A stretch of 7,431 bases of DNA from Firmicutes bacterium UBA6648. GTDB lineage: Bacteria > Bacillota > Clostridia > Peptostreptococcales > Anaerovoracaceae. Position 1 is the first letter of the stretch. Each line of letters starts with the position of its first letter. The stretch spans positions 1 through 7,431 of the forward strand of contig DKLE01000111.1 of NCBI GenBank assembly GCA_002455605.1, given 5' to 3'. Position numbers and translations under genes: made by a program. Shown piece by piece: positions 6,734 through 7,431 of this stretch. The notes under the pieces were generated by a model. It had not been told where the DNA came from, made no database searches, and saw only the letters and a program-made list of their open reading frames with translations.

Positions 6734-7113
6734 TTATTTTCACCTCTTTTTTCAATTAACTGAAGAATCATCTTTTTTATTTCTTCAAAGCTTAAACCAA
6801 GGAAATACAGCTCCCTGATATCTGTTTTTATTCGGGTAATGATTTCCTCTAATTGAACGGGATTTATTTCTGCTTTATTTGGTGCAGCGACAAAAGTGCC
6901 AAGACCGGTTACGGTATAGACATAACCTTGATATTCCAACTCACGGTATGCTTTCTGAATCGTATTTGGATTTACCGTTAAAGTCTTGGATAATTCCCTA
7001 ACAGAAGGCAGTTTATCCTCAGGCTTTAAAACTTCTGCAATCATTAATTCTTTGAGGTTATCAACGATTTGTTCGTATATTGTCTTTCTGCTCTTTAAAT
7101 CTAGCTGAAACAT
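6730..7113 (-). CDS. GntR-family repressor, YtrA subfamily
   Basis: A 127-residue DNA-binding protein and first gene of the operon. It should repress its own promoter and, with it, the ABC genes, until released by a signal. The winged helix-turn-helix spans about residues 10-75, with the core LPSVRELSKTLTVNPNTIQ (35-53), the AYRELEYQGY helix, and the wing ending in GLGTFV (70-75). The remaining 50 residues form the short helical dimerisation tail that defines the YtrA subfamily, with no large ligand domain. I chose the ATG at 7113, preceded by AAAGGAGGTG with 8 bases to the start; a TTG at 7140 lies upstream of that site and inside the promoter -10. The length matches YtrA (about 130 residues). 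In Bacillus subtilis, YtrA controls an ABC operon induced by cell-wall antibiotics, so a similar trigger is likely but not shown here. Confidence 0.94.
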   Translation of the reverse strand: MFQLDLKSRKTIYEQIVDNLKELMIAEVLKPEDKLPSVRELSKTLTVNPNTIQKAYRELEYQGYVYTVTGLGTFVAAPNKAEINPVQLEEIITRIKTDIRELYFLGLSFEEIKKMILQLIEKRGENK

Positions 7114-7139
7114 ACAAAACACCTCCTTTACAATAAACA

Positions 7140-7164
7140 AGTGTACTATGGGGGGTAGTACAGT
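7140..7164. promoter_or_regulatory. YtrA-type operator over the operon promoter
   Basis: AGTGTA (7140-7145), 13 bases and TACAGT (7159-7164) match, with one mismatch, the AGTGTA-N13-TACACT pattern reported for the Bacillus subtilis YtrA operator. Inside it, TGTACTA (7142-7148) and TAGTACA (7156-7162) form a perfect inverted repeat around TGGGGGG. The left half-site is exactly the -10 box of the promoter, so the bound repressor would exclude RNA polymerase. The symmetry is seen; the comparison is from memory of the family. Confidence 0.78.
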
Positions 7165-7169
7165 GTCAA
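7140..7169 (-). promoter_or_regulatory. promoter of the GntR-ABC operon
   Basis: On the minus strand a perfect -35 TTGACA (7169-7164), an 18-bp spacer and TACACT (7145-7140) form a sigma-A-type promoter. The Shine-Dalgarno sequence of the GntR gene begins about 11 bases past the -10, so the leader is very short. The spacer contains a run of six C, and both the spacer and the -10 are covered by the inverted-repeat operator. Confidence 0.75.
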
Positions 7170-7201
7170 TGGGAAAATAACAACGTCACTCTAAGTAGGC
7201 C

Positions 7202-7270
7202 ATTAAATAGTTAAGCCTTCAATTTTATATAGATGACAAAGAATGTTGAAAAGTGTCGAATTAAATAGTT
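7202..7270. repeat. pair of 11-bp direct repeats upstream of the right-edge gene
   Basis: ATTAAATAGTT occurs at 7202-7212 and again at 7260-7270, 58 bp apart, in the gap between the divergent GntR operon and the right-edge gene. The motif is AT-rich, so chance similarity is possible. It might be a pair of regulator sites for the right-edge gene. Confidence 0.25.
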
Positions 7271-7299
7271 TGTTCGTATAAAAAGTAGATAAAGGTTTG

Positions 7300-7308
7300 T
7301 GTTAAAAT
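7300..7308 (+). promoter_or_regulatory. possible extended -10 promoter of the right-edge gene
   Basis: TGTTAAAAT fits the extended -10 pattern TGnTATAAT with one mismatch in the hexamer. No convincing -35 is present at the proper distance. The start would fall near 7315, very close to the GGAGG at 7319-7323, so the leader would be short. This is a weak call in AT-rich sequence. Confidence 0.3.
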
Positions 7309-7329
7309 GTTACTAAATGGAGGATTTTA

Positions 7330-7431
7330 ATGGAACTAAAATATCTGAAAAAAAGAATTTTCCCGGCACATTATAGAATAGAAGATAATGAAGTACAGAC
7401 AGTAGAAGAGCATGTAAAAAATGTTGAGGAC
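7330..7431 (+). CDS. cas3: probable N-terminus of CRISPR-associated nuclease/helicase Cas3 (HD domain), cut by window end
   Basis: An ATG at 7330 with GGAGG six bases upstream opens a frame that stays open to the last base (34 codons). The visible protein begins MELKYLKKRIFPAHY and continues with a charged stretch and QTVEEHVKNVED (residues 23-34). An Ala-His, a short charged stretch, then Q-T-(V/L)-x-E-H-x-x-N-V at the very start is characteristic of the HD nuclease domain at the N-terminus of Cas3, the nuclease-helicase of type I CRISPR systems, especially the I-C and I-B forms. The diagnostic H-D pair would lie about 30-40 residues further on, outside the window, so another HD-domain protein is possible. 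It is transcribed away from the GntR-ABC operon. That a real gene starts here is well supported; the Cas3 identity is moderately supported. Confidence 0.6.
   Translation, partial: MELKYLKKRIFPAHYRIEDNEVQTVEEHVKNVED

Noticed and set aside
7146..7158. G-quadruplex at the six-G run in the operator
   Set aside because: There is only one G-run; four are needed. It is the operator centre and promoter spacer.
7197..7218. Hairpin AGGC...GCCT with inner TTAA pairing
   Set aside because: It is a short stem with a bulge and no T-run; it is not distinguishable from chance in AT-rich DNA.
7170..7329. CRISPR repeats or leader before the putative Cas3 gene
   Set aside because: Only one pair of 11-mers exists, with no regular 28-37 bp repeats or spacers anywhere in the window.

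Overview
The window looks like chromosomal DNA of a low-GC Firmicute, most likely an anaerobic Clostridia member. The base composition is AT-rich, nearly every gene has a strong AGGAGG-type ribosome binding site, promoters are sigma-A-like, and the families present (aminotransferase-fold arginine/lysine/ornithine decarboxylase, YtrA-type GntR repressor with an ABC-2 exporter) are typical of that group. No rRNA, tRNA, insertion sequence, CRISPR array or origin is visible.

Layout from left to right. (1) Positions 1-864 (+) hold the C-terminal part of a PLP-dependent Orn/Lys/Arg decarboxylase whose start lies outside the window. It converges on (2) a TetR/AcrR-family regulator (960-1523, -), and the two share a bidirectional terminator at 884-920. 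(3) The regulator is divergent from a P1B-type heavy-metal ATPase (1702-3594, +). The gap between them carries a perfect 27-bp palindrome (1617-1643) flanked by the -10 boxes of two face-to-face promoters, so one operator can shut off both genes. The pump lacks an N-terminal metal-binding domain and combines a CPC motif with a His-Asn-Ala-Gly-Ser motif in the last helix, so its metal is uncertain.

(4) Converging on the pump is a three-gene operon on the - strand (7113 down to 3700). It encodes a short YtrA-type GntR repressor, an ABC ATPase and a 720-residue permease with a large C-terminal non-membrane domain. The genes overlap by 4 and 26 bp. The operon has a TTGACA/TACACT promoter whose -10 box is itself one half-site of an operator matching the pattern described for Bacillus subtilis YtrA. 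This suggests an exporter or sensor system induced by cell-envelope stress or antibiotics. The facing gene ends (3595-3707) contain nested terminators.

(5) At the right edge, divergent from the operon, a new gene starts at 7330 (+). Only 34 codons are visible, but they resemble the start of the HD nuclease domain of Cas3, so a type I CRISPR-Cas locus may begin here and continue beyond the window.

Several start codons were moved inward from the longest open frame because a good Shine-Dalgarno sequence sits in front of the inner ATG (TetR 1523, metal pump 1702, permease 5862, GntR 7113).
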